This document shows, piece by piece, positions 24,296 to 34,333 of a DNA stretch of 64,000 bases. The notes under the pieces are model-generated. The model was not told the DNA's origin. It did no database searches and saw only the letters and a program-made list of their open reading frames with translations. The DNA is taken from contig NC_087067.1 in the NCBI RefSeq assembly GCF_963678635.1, positions 21,829,547 to 21,893,546 of the forward strand, read 5' to 3'. Every line of letters starts with the position of its first letter. Position 1 is the stretch's first letter. The position numbers and the translations under genes are program-made. Source of the stretch: Symsagittifera roscoffensis (taxonomy: Eukaryota; Xenacoelomorpha; Acoela; Convolutidae).

Positions 24296-25179
24296 TTTAA
24301 CATTTTTTTTCGAAAAAAAATCAAATTCATTCATTTATGCGTGATTTTTTTGACAAAAATCTGAAGAAATTGACGGATTATTTTGCAGTATTATGATATA
24401 GAGTCGATTTCGTATCTTAATTTTTTTCGGCTTTCAAGGGCTATAAAAACTAAAATTCATATTCTTTCTCGGTATTATTTTCAGCGCACATTTTGTAAAA
24501 TTGGGGATCAACGTTTTTGTTATATTTTGGGATCATTAATGCTCGCTCGCTAGATTACCAATTCTTATTAACGCGCAGGAAGCAGCAAGTATCCGACTTG
24601 TAATTGTTCAAAATGGTTTGTTGCAACTTAAATGGTCAAAATGAGCCTGGGATCTTGTTATTTATTCCACCCTTCCCGGCTTAAATGTTTTTAGAGGTGG
24701 CAACTTTGTCGTGGAACCATTTACCGAGGGGCAATAATGAAGAACGTCAGAACGTCTGAAGTCTAAATGAAGTTATCACTTTAAAAAAAAACAAATTTGC
24801 AAATTTTACTTGTTTTTCCAAAACCAATCTGATTGAGCCTAAATACGCTCAAGCGTTTTGTTTTTAATTTGGCACCAAAATTGGTTGTTTTGGTTGTTCA
24901 AAAAATTTAAAAAAACAAACTTTTTTTCGCCTTAAAAATTTGTTGTGGTTTTGGTTTCTCTTCAGAAAAATTTCAATTCACTGATTAACTTTTACGATGA
25001 GTTTAATTACATTCAAAAGATTTTAGATTGTGAGTTCAACATTGTTTGATAAATTAGGGTACAACACTTACCAAGAAAGTAACCAAAAATTTGTGCTTGG
25101 GGTGTTTTTTTTTCAACAGTCAAATTCAGATTTTTATCCTGATTTTTCACGGGATGTTTTTGCCGCTTTGTCTTAGGAA
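24296..25179. other. Intronic AT-rich sequence
   Basis: Mostly unrecognised. Two small resemblances: 24520-24560 to the tandem unit at 30150-30620 (gggatcattaatgctcgc), and 24650-24690 to the foldback at 28145-28430 (tgggatcttgtta). Confidence 0.4.
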
Positions 25180-25525
25180 TGCGCACCCTTCCAGCCCAAA
25201 AGGTTCCCACTTTGTACTATTTTGGGATATTCATTTTTAGTGACGAACCCTAAAATTTTTCAAAAGGCGCCTTGGGCGTCAAAATATGCTAATTTTGAGG
25301 GGGAAGCGCGCGCTGAAAAAAGGCAATTTTTAAATCAAAATTTTACAAAAATTGCCTAAAAACGCCTTTTTGTGCATGTTTTTTCAAAATTTTGCCAGCG
25401 GTAGAAAATTTGGTCAAAATGGGGTCTTTATAGTGATTTAGGAGACCAACAAAAGATCAACAAAAATTTCGAATTTTTTCGAAAATTCACCCCTCTACCT
25501 CAATAAAATCCTAGATCCACCCCTG
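25180..25525 (+). mobile_element. hAT-like element B6, left end truncated
   Basis: Has the cccaaaaggttccc, ggcgcc-type and gcgcgcgc blocks of family B and ends with the terminal CCTAGATCCACCCCTG at 25510-25525. It is joined directly to element A at 25526, at the same position in element A as the junction at 33893/33894. Confidence 0.75.
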
Positions 25526-26008
25526 CTTTTGAGGTCTATGAAGCAGTAATAGCTTGAAAAAATGAAACTAATTTTTTTTTAATTTCAGATTTTTTTGAAA
25601 ATTTAATTTGATAAATATAAACAATTTTGTAAAAATTTTCAATCAACACGCTATAGAAAGTACAAAGTGATAGGTTTTGCTTCTAGTAACAAATAAATTA
25701 CGGCAAATAAGATTTCTTCAACCAATTTGGAACAATTTTTAAGATGCATTAACTCTCCGCTTACGCATTAATTGTGCGAAATATGTCGCTCGTTAAGTGT
25801 CCTAAATCTTTAAAGCCCTATAAATTTGCGAAAAATTATCACAGGTGAAACATCTACTCAAAATTAAGCTCCGTTCAACATTATGTTTTGAATGATATAA
25901 AAAATTCCGTCAAAAAAGACAAGTTAATAATTCAAAATTTGTCTGAATAAAAAACCACCCCAAGCACAAATATTTTGTTTTTTTTTTTCGTAACAAAAGT
26001 CGGAACAA
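25526..26008 (-). mobile_element. Element A copy lacking its first about 60 bp
   Basis: Begins at the gaggtctatgaagcagtaat block and runs through the middle gcgttaatt / cgctcgtta blocks to the CGTAACAAAAGTCGGAACAA end. The outermost end with its hairpin is missing, replaced by element B6. Confidence 0.75.
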
Positions 26009-27221
26009 ATCGTTTTCCTGTAATCATTTAATGAAAAGTTTTCAAAGTTTTGATAATTGACAGTGAAGTTAGATTGTGCTTCAGCGTTGCCTTAAATGAA
26101 CCGGATAAAACCAGAAAAATTAGAAATAATAAACGCAGGTTTTTCCAATTGAGTCGAAATTAGACAAAAAGTAATTAGAACAAAAATTGCTGAGAATTAT
26201 TCTGGGTAAAAGTTTTGCAAAATTATTAGCGCTATTTTATTTTTGCAAATTTTTAAATATTTGTTTCTGATCAATTTTTGTCGTATGTGAAGCCATTATG
26301 GGAACTATGCGCTTAAAGTTTTCAATACTGTTCGTTTTTTTCCGGTTAAATAAAATTAGCACAGTATAATTCATGCAGTTATAACGGTCAGCGGTGATTT
26401 AATTCAGTTCAGAATGTGGTCCAAACTGAATGTGGTCCAAACTGAATCTATTCAATTTTGCCAAATATATCTTTTAAAACTCTAAATAGCGTGTTGGGGA
26501 TGTTTTTCAAAAAAAAAATGTAAAAGAATTTTCATTTTCCATCATATTTTAAAGTCGATATGTACTCCATAGATGTTGGAGAGCAGTCGGAATAATCGGG
26601 GCGACGTCCTGATACTAGCTGTATGTTTTTATACTTTCAATCAGTTTCGTAACTTTTTGGGGCTGGATCATTTGCAATTTGGCCTATTTGGAACCTAAAA
26701 ACGATAAAGGGCAAAAATTCGGCATCTGTCCTTGATCTGACCAGTCCTATTCTTTATCAAAGAATAAGTTCTAAAAATGGCGTGAAAAACTTCTTGTTTT
26801 TCCATAGATTATCTACTTATCAGTCCTCTGAGGGGATGTCACAGTTGTTTTAATCTCGAAATTATCAAGAGAAAAAACACTAATTTAAATTGAGTTTCTT
26901 TAATTAAAGATAGCCTATCTAAGAAAGATTTGCTCATTGGCGGTGAATCATAAATTGAATTGAGATAAGACTTTTGATTTAGTAGATATTTTCTATTCAA
27001 AGCTGAACAAGTTTGCAATAACTATTTGGTTCACTTTAACAAATGTCACTCTGCTTTGTCTGATAGATTTTGAATCACCTTGCCCAAACTAAAGGTCGGA
27101 GCAAAACTTAAGCCAACAAAAATCTTTTGTCAAAATTGTCAGGAAAACGAATACAGGTTGTGTTTTTCCATATATTAATAGTCAAGACAGATCGTCTGCA
27201 TAAGATTACCATTTGAACTGA
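26009..27221. other. Intronic AT-rich sequence
   Basis: No exon or known family. A short direct repeat (aatgtggtccaaactg) occurs twice at about 26413-26444. Confidence 0.45.
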
Positions 27222-27541
27222 GGCAGGGGGGTAAATAAGATTTTCTCGAGGGGTGGGGGATTTTCAAAAAAAATTCGAAAATTTTGCCGAGCTTTTTTTT
27301 TTAGTTTGACCAAATTAGTTTTCCGAGCTCTCCCAAAAGTATTAAAAATTACTTTTTTGGTCAAATTTTCTACCACGCAGCCAAAATTTTGAAAAAGGCG
27401 TTTTTAGGCTTTTTTTGGAAAATTTCGACCAACAAATTGCGTTTTTTCCGCGCACGCTCCCCCTCAAAATTAGCATAGAAGGCGCCTTTGGAAAAATTTC
27501 AGGGTCAGTCAGCCAAAATTTGGGTCAACAGGGGTTCTAAG
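27222..27541 (-). mobile_element. hAT-like element B7, 3' truncated
   Basis: Family B in reverse: a decayed left end (ggcaggggg), then gattttctcgaggggtgggg, gagctctccc, ggcgtttttagg, cgcgcacgctccccctc and ggcgcctttgg in order. The far end is lost after gggtcaacagggg. It is followed immediately by another copy in the same orientation. Confidence 0.7.
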
Positions 27542-27542
27542 C

Positions 27543-27920
27543 GAGGGGCGGATCCAGGATTTTCTTGGAGGGTGGGGGTTGGGGGTCAGATTTTCGAAAA
27601 ATTTCGAAAAATTTGTCGAGCTTTTTATTAGGTCAAAAAATTAATTTTCTGAGCTCTCACATACGACTATGAGGAGCCCGCACCAAAATTTTGAAAAAAA
27701 AAACAATCCAAAAAGGTATTTTTAGGCACTTTTTGGAAAAAATTGACCAAAAAATCACTCGCCTCTCAAATTAAGTATATACTGGCGCCTTTAGAAAAAT
27801 TTGGTGGCTTTTGAAAAATTTTAGGTTCTGTAAGCCAAAAATGGATTCACCAAAACTGTACAAAGGATCCTTTGGGTCGGCAGAGGTTCAAATCCCTGAG
27901 GGGGCTGAAATCTACGCATA
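27543..27920 (-). mobile_element. hAT-like element B8
   Basis: Starts with GAGGGGCGGATCCAGGATTT, keeps the internal blocks in family order (gagctctcac, gcactttttgg, tggcgcctttag, gggtcggcagagg) and loses the last bases of the far terminus after ctgaggggg. Tandem to B7. Confidence 0.75.
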
Positions 27921-28144
27921 AATCTTTGTCACACTTCTTTTAAAAAGTTTTGCTCTGTTTTGCCTGAAGCGGAATGTTGCCTCAAACGTTTTAGGCTGAA
28001 GGGAATTTACTTTCATTAAAACAGCTTTTGTCAGACTGAAGTTCTGAGTATGTGTACGGCTTTTTCACTAGTCTCAAATACTTTTTGATTAAGAGCATGA
28101 GAAAACAAATGTTTGAAAATTGAAAACAGTTTGAAATAACACAC

Positions 28145-28430
28145 AAGAAATGGGATCTTGTTAAGTATTCTCTTCATCTTTTGTACCTTGTTAACTATCC
28201 CCCTACCTTTGGATGTATAAAAGTTTTTGACAACCATTTTGTATAAAAGTTGCATTCCAATAAGGCCACTAATTAATTGAGTTTTCATTTTTGCGCGTTT
28301 GTACATGTAATACTCGTGTACATAAAATAAATTTTCTGAAAAGTCACTTAAAGTATTGAAAATGTCGCACTCAAAGTCTAAATTTTGATTATTGAAATAG
28401 GGGGATATTTAACAAGATCCCACGAAATGT
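28145..28430. mobile_element. Foldback element with GTTAACTATCCCCCTA phrase
   Basis: The left arm contains tgggatcttgttaagta and, one phrase further in, ttgttaactatcccccta. The right arm (about 28398-28430) is the inverse, tagggggatatttaacaaga followed by TCCCA. Two phrase copies on the left and one on the right fit the phrase-ended foldback group. Confidence 0.55.
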
Positions 28431-28445
28431 CACGACATGTGAAGT

Positions 28446-28963
28446 AGAACAAGACTGCTCGTATATCAGGCCAAAGCCTCGAATGTTCCGACTGCACCTT
28501 ATTTCATAATAAATAGTTTTTGGGAAAAGAAAAAATTGAAAAATTATAAATTTTGAACAATATCAAAGTGTGAAGAGTTTTGAGTCGTACGAAATTAATA
28601 CGACCAATTAGCTAGCCTCAATTCAATTTGGAACGACTTTGTGACGACTTTGGAACGATTATTTGCGACGCATAAATCATTCGCGTTACATGCCAGCAAT
28701 ATGAATAAATTCTTCGAAGCGCTCATAACTTAGTCCAGAACATGGCCAATTTGGCAATTTTCAAACCCGAAGAACTTTAAAAAAAATAATTGGAGGTAAA
28801 ATATCTTTTTTATTTGAACCCAGGAAGCCGGTATCTTCAATGGGGTTGGCAAAATGACAAACTTCAAACCATAACGTTTTTCAGATGACCTGTTAAAAAG
28901 GAAAAATGCAAGAGAAAAAAAAACAACTGAGCACAAATATTCCGTTATTTTCTTCAAATATTG
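28446..28963 (-). mobile_element. Element A copy (diverged subtype)
   Basis: Opens with aacaagactgctcgtatat, a hairpin (aggccaaagcct) and gttccgactgca, and closes with gagcacaaatattccg. The middle is diverged. It shares subtype differences with the copy at 50650-51138, such as gcctcaattcaatttggaac and taatacgaccaatta variants. Confidence 0.7.
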
Positions 28964-29587
28964 AAAAAATAAGTGATGTCATAATATTATTTATTTTTTA
29001 ATATGGAGAACATTTTTTAAATCTTTCTGCTCACAAGAGCTGATCATTAGCCTTAACACCAAAAAGCACAATTTGTTGAGCTAATAGCGTCACTAAGAGC
29101 AATTTTTCCCTTTTTCGAAGGAAGCGAGTAAAAATTTATCCCTGTATGATTTCTTTTATCCAGCCAAATACAGATTTATAAGCAACGCCTCTTTACGGCG
29201 GAAATTTGTACCGTCTACATGGTATAGTTGTCTCAACTCAAACTAAATAAAACTGCTCCTATCTAAGGACAAAACCCTTAATAGATCGACGCCAATTTAA
29301 AGCCAATTAAAAAAGTTTTGATTGAAAAACTGATAAAGAAAGAATGTTTTCTATTTTTCTTTGTTTTATTCCCCAAATCAAATGATATGTAATGTATAAA
29401 AGGATGTATTCAGCTCAGCGTCTCTTATCCTACAAATAAAACCAAATAAACTTGAATAGATTTTATCTGCCGTTTTTTTGTGTTATAAGAACGCAATGAG
29501 CCGCTCGTTAGTTATCTCAAGATGGCCAAGTATACAAATTTCAAACTCTCAGAATTTTAGAAAAAGTGTCTCAGCTGATTTTCTTCT
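28964..29587. other. Intronic sequence with one element A end fragment
   Basis: 29248-29290 resembles the element A terminus (aaataaaactgctcctatc, aaggacaaaaccctt). 29460-29500 resembles part of the repeat at 31820-31860 (ttttatctgc..agaacgcaat). Nothing else recognised. Confidence 0.45.
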
Positions 29588-30087
29588 TATTCCGACTTTC
29601 GTAACGAAAGTACGGAAAATATGTGCTCGGGGTGGAATTTTCTTTCTTCAGACAAATTTCGACTATTTAATCAGCCAGTTTTGACGGAATTTTTTATATC
29701 ATTCAAAAGCTATTGTTATCCTGAGCTTAAATTTGAAAAGATATTTCACCTGTGATTATTGTTCGTAATGTTATGGGGGGGGGGTTGAAAGATTGCCATT
29801 TTGACCAATTTGGAACTATTAACGCGCGATTTATTTCGCGCTATTAACGCGTAAGCTTATTTGCCATAACTGATAAAATACTAGGAGCAGAATCTATCAG
29901 CCTGTCTTTTATATGGCGTGCGGGGGATGAGTTTTGCAAAAATCTCAATTTAAAAAAAATCGTTTTATAATTTTTTCACCTTCAATTTTATGTTTTTTTA
30001 AAATTTAAATATTTATTTTTAATTTTATTACTGCTCCATGGGTCTTGAAAGGCAGTCGGAACATTCAGGACCTCGCAGTCTTGTTTG
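29588..30087 (+). mobile_element. Element A copy
   Basis: Reverse orientation to the copy at 191-726. Starts ATTCCGACTTTCGTAACGAAAG, spanning the terminal palindrome. It has a G run at 29775-29784 where other copies have gggggtttaaag, and ends ggcagtcggaacattcagga..cagtcttgttt. The terminal hairpin arm is partly deleted. Confidence 0.8.
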
Positions 30088-30149
30088 TATTTGAGCTCCA
30101 AAAAACAATATTTTTGAGCTTTTATGAAAAAGCCCATTGGATAAAAAGA

Positions 30150-30620
30150 ACAAAATTTTTTTAACTGTAAGCCTACGATGGCGAATTAAATTTAAAAGTT
30201 TTGTTAGATTTTGGAATCATTAATGCTAGCAAAAATCTCTTTAAACTATAAGAGTTTCTATAAACTTGTATATAAATTTGAGTTTCTAGAACTTGTGTTT
30301 CTATAAACTTGGATAAGAAAGAACACAATTTTTTTTACCTGTAATCCTACGATGGCAAACTAAATTTAAAAGTTTTCGTTAGATTTTGTAATCATTAATA
30401 CTAGCGAAAATCTCTATAAACTCTAAGAGTTTCTAAAAAGTTGTATGAAAACTTGTGTTTCTCTAACGTGTGTTTTTATAAACTTAGATAAAAAAGAACA
30501 AAATTTTTTACCTGTAATCCTACGATGGCGAATTAAAATTAAAAGTTTTCGTTAGATTTTGGAATCATTAATGCTAGTGAAAATTTCTATAAACTATAAA
30601 ACTTTCTATAAATTTGTATA
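30150..30620. repeat. Tandem repeat, three units of about 174 bp
   Basis: Landmark CCTACGATGGC lies at 30172, 30346 and 30519, a period of 173-174 bp. Each unit carries gttagattttggaatcatta, atgctagcgaaaatctctat and smaller ttctataaacttg sub-repeats. No coding pattern. Confidence 0.85.
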
Positions 30621-31180
30621 TAGCTAGACAAAAATTCCTGCTCAAAAACTTTTACTGGTTAAGTTGACGTAAGCCAAGTGATCGAAAAAATGCACAACCA
30701 GGAGCAAAATAAATCAGCTTAAGCTCGGAAGAAATTAAAAATTAAGAAAAACACCTTACTTGTTTTGAAAGCTTTTTCAAACTGATGAATCAATATCACG
30801 GCCGAAAATGGCTTAAAGTTGGTTGAGAACCTTTAAAAATTATTAATTTCTTGAATCCTGCGAGGTTGCTTGGAAAAAATTGAAAATGCTTGATTTAAAG
30901 CGGTTTTTTAGTTGTAATCAGAACATATAGTAAGAGACAAGTAAAAAAAAACATTTTTTCAAACTTTTTTTAGACGGCAAAATAAAAGTACAGTAATCTC
31001 TTTGGCCAACCAAAACAATCAGAGAATCTCAAAAATCAGCTTAATTTGACTAATTGTTGAATGAAACATGAAAATTTGAAAAAAGTTTGTCTGCATTTGT
31101 TCTTATTTTTCTTTGATTACTTAATTGATCCGTATTTATTTAATTCAACGTGAAATGAGTTTTGACATTTATTATAATAA
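30621..31180. other. Intronic AT-rich sequence, nothing recognised
   Basis: No exon or repeat recognised. Confidence 0.45.
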
Positions 31181-31420
31181 AGTTTGTCTGCTTGCTGGCG
31201 ACACACCACATCGTACGAAACAAATGCTACGCACTATCCACTGTTCCGCATCTACTAAATAGTATCCCCTCCCCTTTCGAGAAAGAGCGAAGTAGGGATT
31301 GTTAAAAAATATTTGACTTGTCGAAAATTCAACCCACCAGAACGCAGCAAAACTAGATTTTTGAATAGATCCGAAAACTCTAGCGATACTTTATTGTATT
31401 TTCTCAAAGCAGTTGCTTTA
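31181..31420 (+). repeat. Dispersed repeat C, copy 1
   Basis: Shares ordered blocks with 32408-32640 (gtctgct.., cactatccactgt.ccgcat, agggattgttaaaaa / agatggttaaaaa, ccaccagaa.gcagcaaaac, atagatccgaaaa.tctagc) and, inverted, with 49480-49630. Function unknown; non-coding. Confidence 0.7.
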
Positions 31421-31448
31421 TATTCAAACCGATTTTAGAAGAGTTGAC

Positions 31449-31520
31449 TGCGTATGGGCATCGATCCCGAAATCTTGAGATTGCCAAGAGAGTATGCTGG
31501 CGCTAGACTAAAGGCTCGGC
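31449..31520 (-). repeat. tRNA-like sequence (probable SINE head)
   Basis: On the minus strand an A-box-like ttagtctagcgccagcat is followed by a ctcttggcaatct stem-loop-like block and a B-box-like GGGATCGATGCCC. The acceptor arms do not pair. Decayed tRNA or SINE head. Confidence 0.5.
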
Positions 31521-31572
31521 TGGTGGAATAATCTTTGATATATGTTTCATTACGCGAAATAAATATGCGTGG

Positions 31573-31772
31573 CAAATTGTCCGCATTCATCAGCGTTCCA
31601 AATTGAATTGAGACAAGCTAATTGGTCTCATTAATTCCAAATGACTCAAAAGTAAACACTTTGATATTCTCAGCTTAAAATTTATAGTTGGTCAATATTT
31701 AATATACCCAAAACTATTCGAGAGTAACTAGTCGGAACGTTCGATGTTTTGCCCTGATACGAGCTTTCTTGT
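31573..31772 (+). mobile_element. Element A, 3' part, strongly diverged
   Basis: Holds the gttccaaattgaattgaga block and the terminal agtcggaacgttcg, gccctgatacgagc, tttcttgtcc. Confidence 0.55.
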
Positions 31773-31842
31773 CCTATATACAAGACCGAATGACACTGTC
31801 TCAATTCATTTTGAAAATATTTTATCTGCTGCTGTTTTATGG

Positions 31843-32245
31843 TATGAGAACGCAATACGTTTTAAGATGTTACGTAGCAGTATTTAGAGAACCGCGTATT
31901 CATACTCATTAATGAGGAGACAAATAATATAATAACTAATCAGAATTGAGATAAGGAAAAAATTAATAGTTGATAACTATTTATTTCATAAGTTTGCTTT
32001 ACAACTTTTAACTAGTATGAGAACGCAATACGTTATAAGATGCTACGTAGCAGTATTTAGAGAACCGCGTATTCATACTTGTCAATAAGGAGATGAATAA
32101 TATATTAACCAATCAGAATTGAGACAAAGAAGAAATTAATAGTTGATAACTATTTATTTCTTAAGTTTGCTTTCTCATCTCGATTCTGATTGGTTAATAT
32201 AGTATTTGTCTGCTTAATGACGAGTATGAACACGCGGTTGTCTAA
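31843..32245. repeat. Two tandem 173-bp units plus an inverted partial unit
   Basis: tatgagaacgcaatacgtt starts at 31843 and 32016, giving a period of 173 bp. The units are about 90% alike and carry agcagtatttagagaaccgc and accaatcagaattgag. The end of the block (about 32176-32245) is the reverse complement of the same segment, so the array closes on itself as a hairpin. Confidence 0.8.
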
Positions 32246-32407
32246 ATACAGACCGCACTCTGCTATAAGACCAGAAAGTATAAGCAAAATGCTCTGATGG
32301 TAAAATCTTTTACAGTTTTGCTTTAATATGAAAATTTATCCCAACTTTTTTTTCAAAATATGAGCTTTAAAGTCAGGGTGAAATGAATGTTGATAGCTTA
32401 CTGTAAT

Positions 32408-32640
32408 TAAAAACGTCTGCTATCTGGCCACTCATTTTACAATATGAAACAAAGGCTAAGCCACTATCCACTGTGCCGCATATCTTAAAAAAAAGAGCTA
32501 AGTGGAGATGGTTAAAAATAATTAACTAGTCAAAATTTCAAACCACCAGAATGCAGCAAAACTAGATTTTTAAATAGATCCGAAAAATCTAGCGGAATCT
32601 TCATTCCTCCTGACAAATACAATCGAGTAGCTTTAGAGTT
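32408..32640 (+). repeat. Dispersed repeat C, copy 2
   Basis: Aligns in order with 31181-31420 with scattered differences. Together with the 173-bp units between them and the inverted unit at 32752, this suggests local duplication of a larger composite repeat. Confidence 0.65.
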
Positions 32641-32751
32641 TTCGAATCTTCTTAACAACCTAACTTAGGTTTAGGTAGATACCATAGAGCTTGTCTGTCC
32701 CTCTCTCACTTAAGCTCCGAATAGGTTGCCGTTTCGTAATTTTGCTACCGC

Positions 32752-32890
32752 TTCTCGATTCTGATTGGTTAATATAGTTTTTGTGTGCTTTTTGACGAGT
32801 ATGAATACGCGGTTGTCTAAATATAGACCGCACTCTGTTATAGGACCACAAAATTTGCAAATCGCTCTAATGGTAAAACTTTTTATACAG
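32752..32890 (-). repeat. Further inverted copy of the 173-bp unit
   Basis: ctcgattctgattggttaat, then acgagtatgaatacgcggtt and tctaaatatagaccgc match 32176-32275, the inverted part of the tandem block. Confidence 0.65.
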
Positions 32891-33456
32891 TTTTGTTTTA
32901 ATCTAAAAAATTATTTGAAAATTTTGCCCACAAACTATGAGGTGATTAAATAAGTTTCCGCTCTCAATTTATACATACAAAAAGCCAGATCGGATATAAT
33001 GCTAACCAATTTTGTTCCATTTATTTACATTACAAAAATGCATTTTGAAATAACTTAGAGTTAGCTTCCGAAGAGTTTTTTTTGGAGAAACGGAATTGAC
33101 CAACAACATGATGACTGAACACAAAGGCTCCAATTTTGTAAATTATAATTTAAAACTTCGCCTTCAAGCTTTGAAAAAGAATCGTTTCTTGCCTTCATCT
33201 CCTTACTTCTTCTGCCTTCTCCGCTTATCACTATAGCTAAAAACTGACAGTTTAGTCTAGAAAACAGCTCAAAAATGGGTAGTTATTGTTTAAATGCAAC
33301 GCAAAAAAACTTTAAAAAAACAAGAAACCGAAAAAAGCAATAAGATAAAAGTAAAAATTTTAACTGTTTCAATTGAGTTCAAACTACAAAAAAAAAAAAT
33401 TAAGGTCACTTTTTTGTTATTGAACCAGTGATTTTTTCAGAACTGAAACTAAATGT
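32891..33456. other. Intronic AT-rich sequence, nothing recognised
   Basis: No exon or repeat recognised. Confidence 0.45.
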
Positions 33457-34331
33457 AAACAAGACTGCTCGTATCAGGACAGGGACCGATCTAAGATTTT
33501 CTCGAGGGGGGCGAATTTTCGAAAAATTTTGGAAAATTTTGTCCATTTTTTTTAGGTCAAGCAAATTGATTTTGTGAGCTCTCCCAAACCACTATAAAGA
33601 CCATAAGTGACCAAGTTTTCTGCAAGTTTTTTTATGTTTTTAAAAAAAGGCCAAAAAAGCGTTTTTAGGCACTTTTTAAAAACTTTTGACCAAAAAATCG
33701 CGTTTTTTCGGCGCGCGCTCCCCCCTCAAAGTTAGTATTTATTGGCGCCCAAGGCGCCTTTGGAAAAATTTAGGGGTCCGTCAGCCAAAAATGAAAATAC
33801 CTCAAAGTAGTTCGAGGGGGTGACCCTAGGGTCGGTAGGGGGTCGAATCCTTGAGGGGGGGAAGGGGTTGACCGCCCCCCTAATACCCGCTACTTTCAAG
33901 GCTAGTGGAGCAGTAGTTACGTGAAAAAATTGAATGTAAAAAATTAATTCAAAAAACAAATAAATTGAAAATGTACAAAGTGATAGACTTCGCTCCTAGT
34001 AACAAATCAATAATGGCAAATAAGCTTCCTTCAAACAATTTGGAATGATTTTTAAAACGGAATACATCTCCGCTTTGGCGTTAAAAGCGCGAAGTATATC
34101 GCGCGTTAATTGTCCCAAATTGGCCGAAATGGCAATCTTTAAACCCTCATAACATTACGAAAAATAATCACAGGTAAAATATCTTTTCAAATTTAAGCTC
34201 AGGACAGCAATTCTTTTTGAATGATATAAAAAAATTCCGTCAGTAATGGCTAATTAAAAAGTCGAAAATTGTGTGAAAACCATCTAAGCACAAGTAATCC
34301 GTTTTTTTTTCGTTACGGAAGTCGGAAAAAC
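33457..34331 (-). mobile_element. Element A copy interrupted by a hAT-like element
   Basis: The outermost aacaagactgctcgtatcag of element A lies at 33459-33478. The body resumes at 33894 with caaggctagtggagcagtag and continues to the CGTTACGGAAGTCGG end near 34325. About 30 bp of element A expected at the junction are missing, so the insertion was accompanied or followed by a small deletion. Confidence 0.8.
33480..33893 (-). mobile_element. hAT-like element B9 nested in element A
   Basis: Family B in reverse from cagggaccgatctaag to taatacccgctac, with all internal blocks in order (gagctctccc, gcgcgcgctcccccctc, ggcgcccaaggcgcc, gggtcggtaggggg). The flanking 8-mers (tatcagga / tttcaagg) match poorly, so no clean target duplication survives. 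Confidence 0.8.
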
Positions 34332-34333
34332 AA

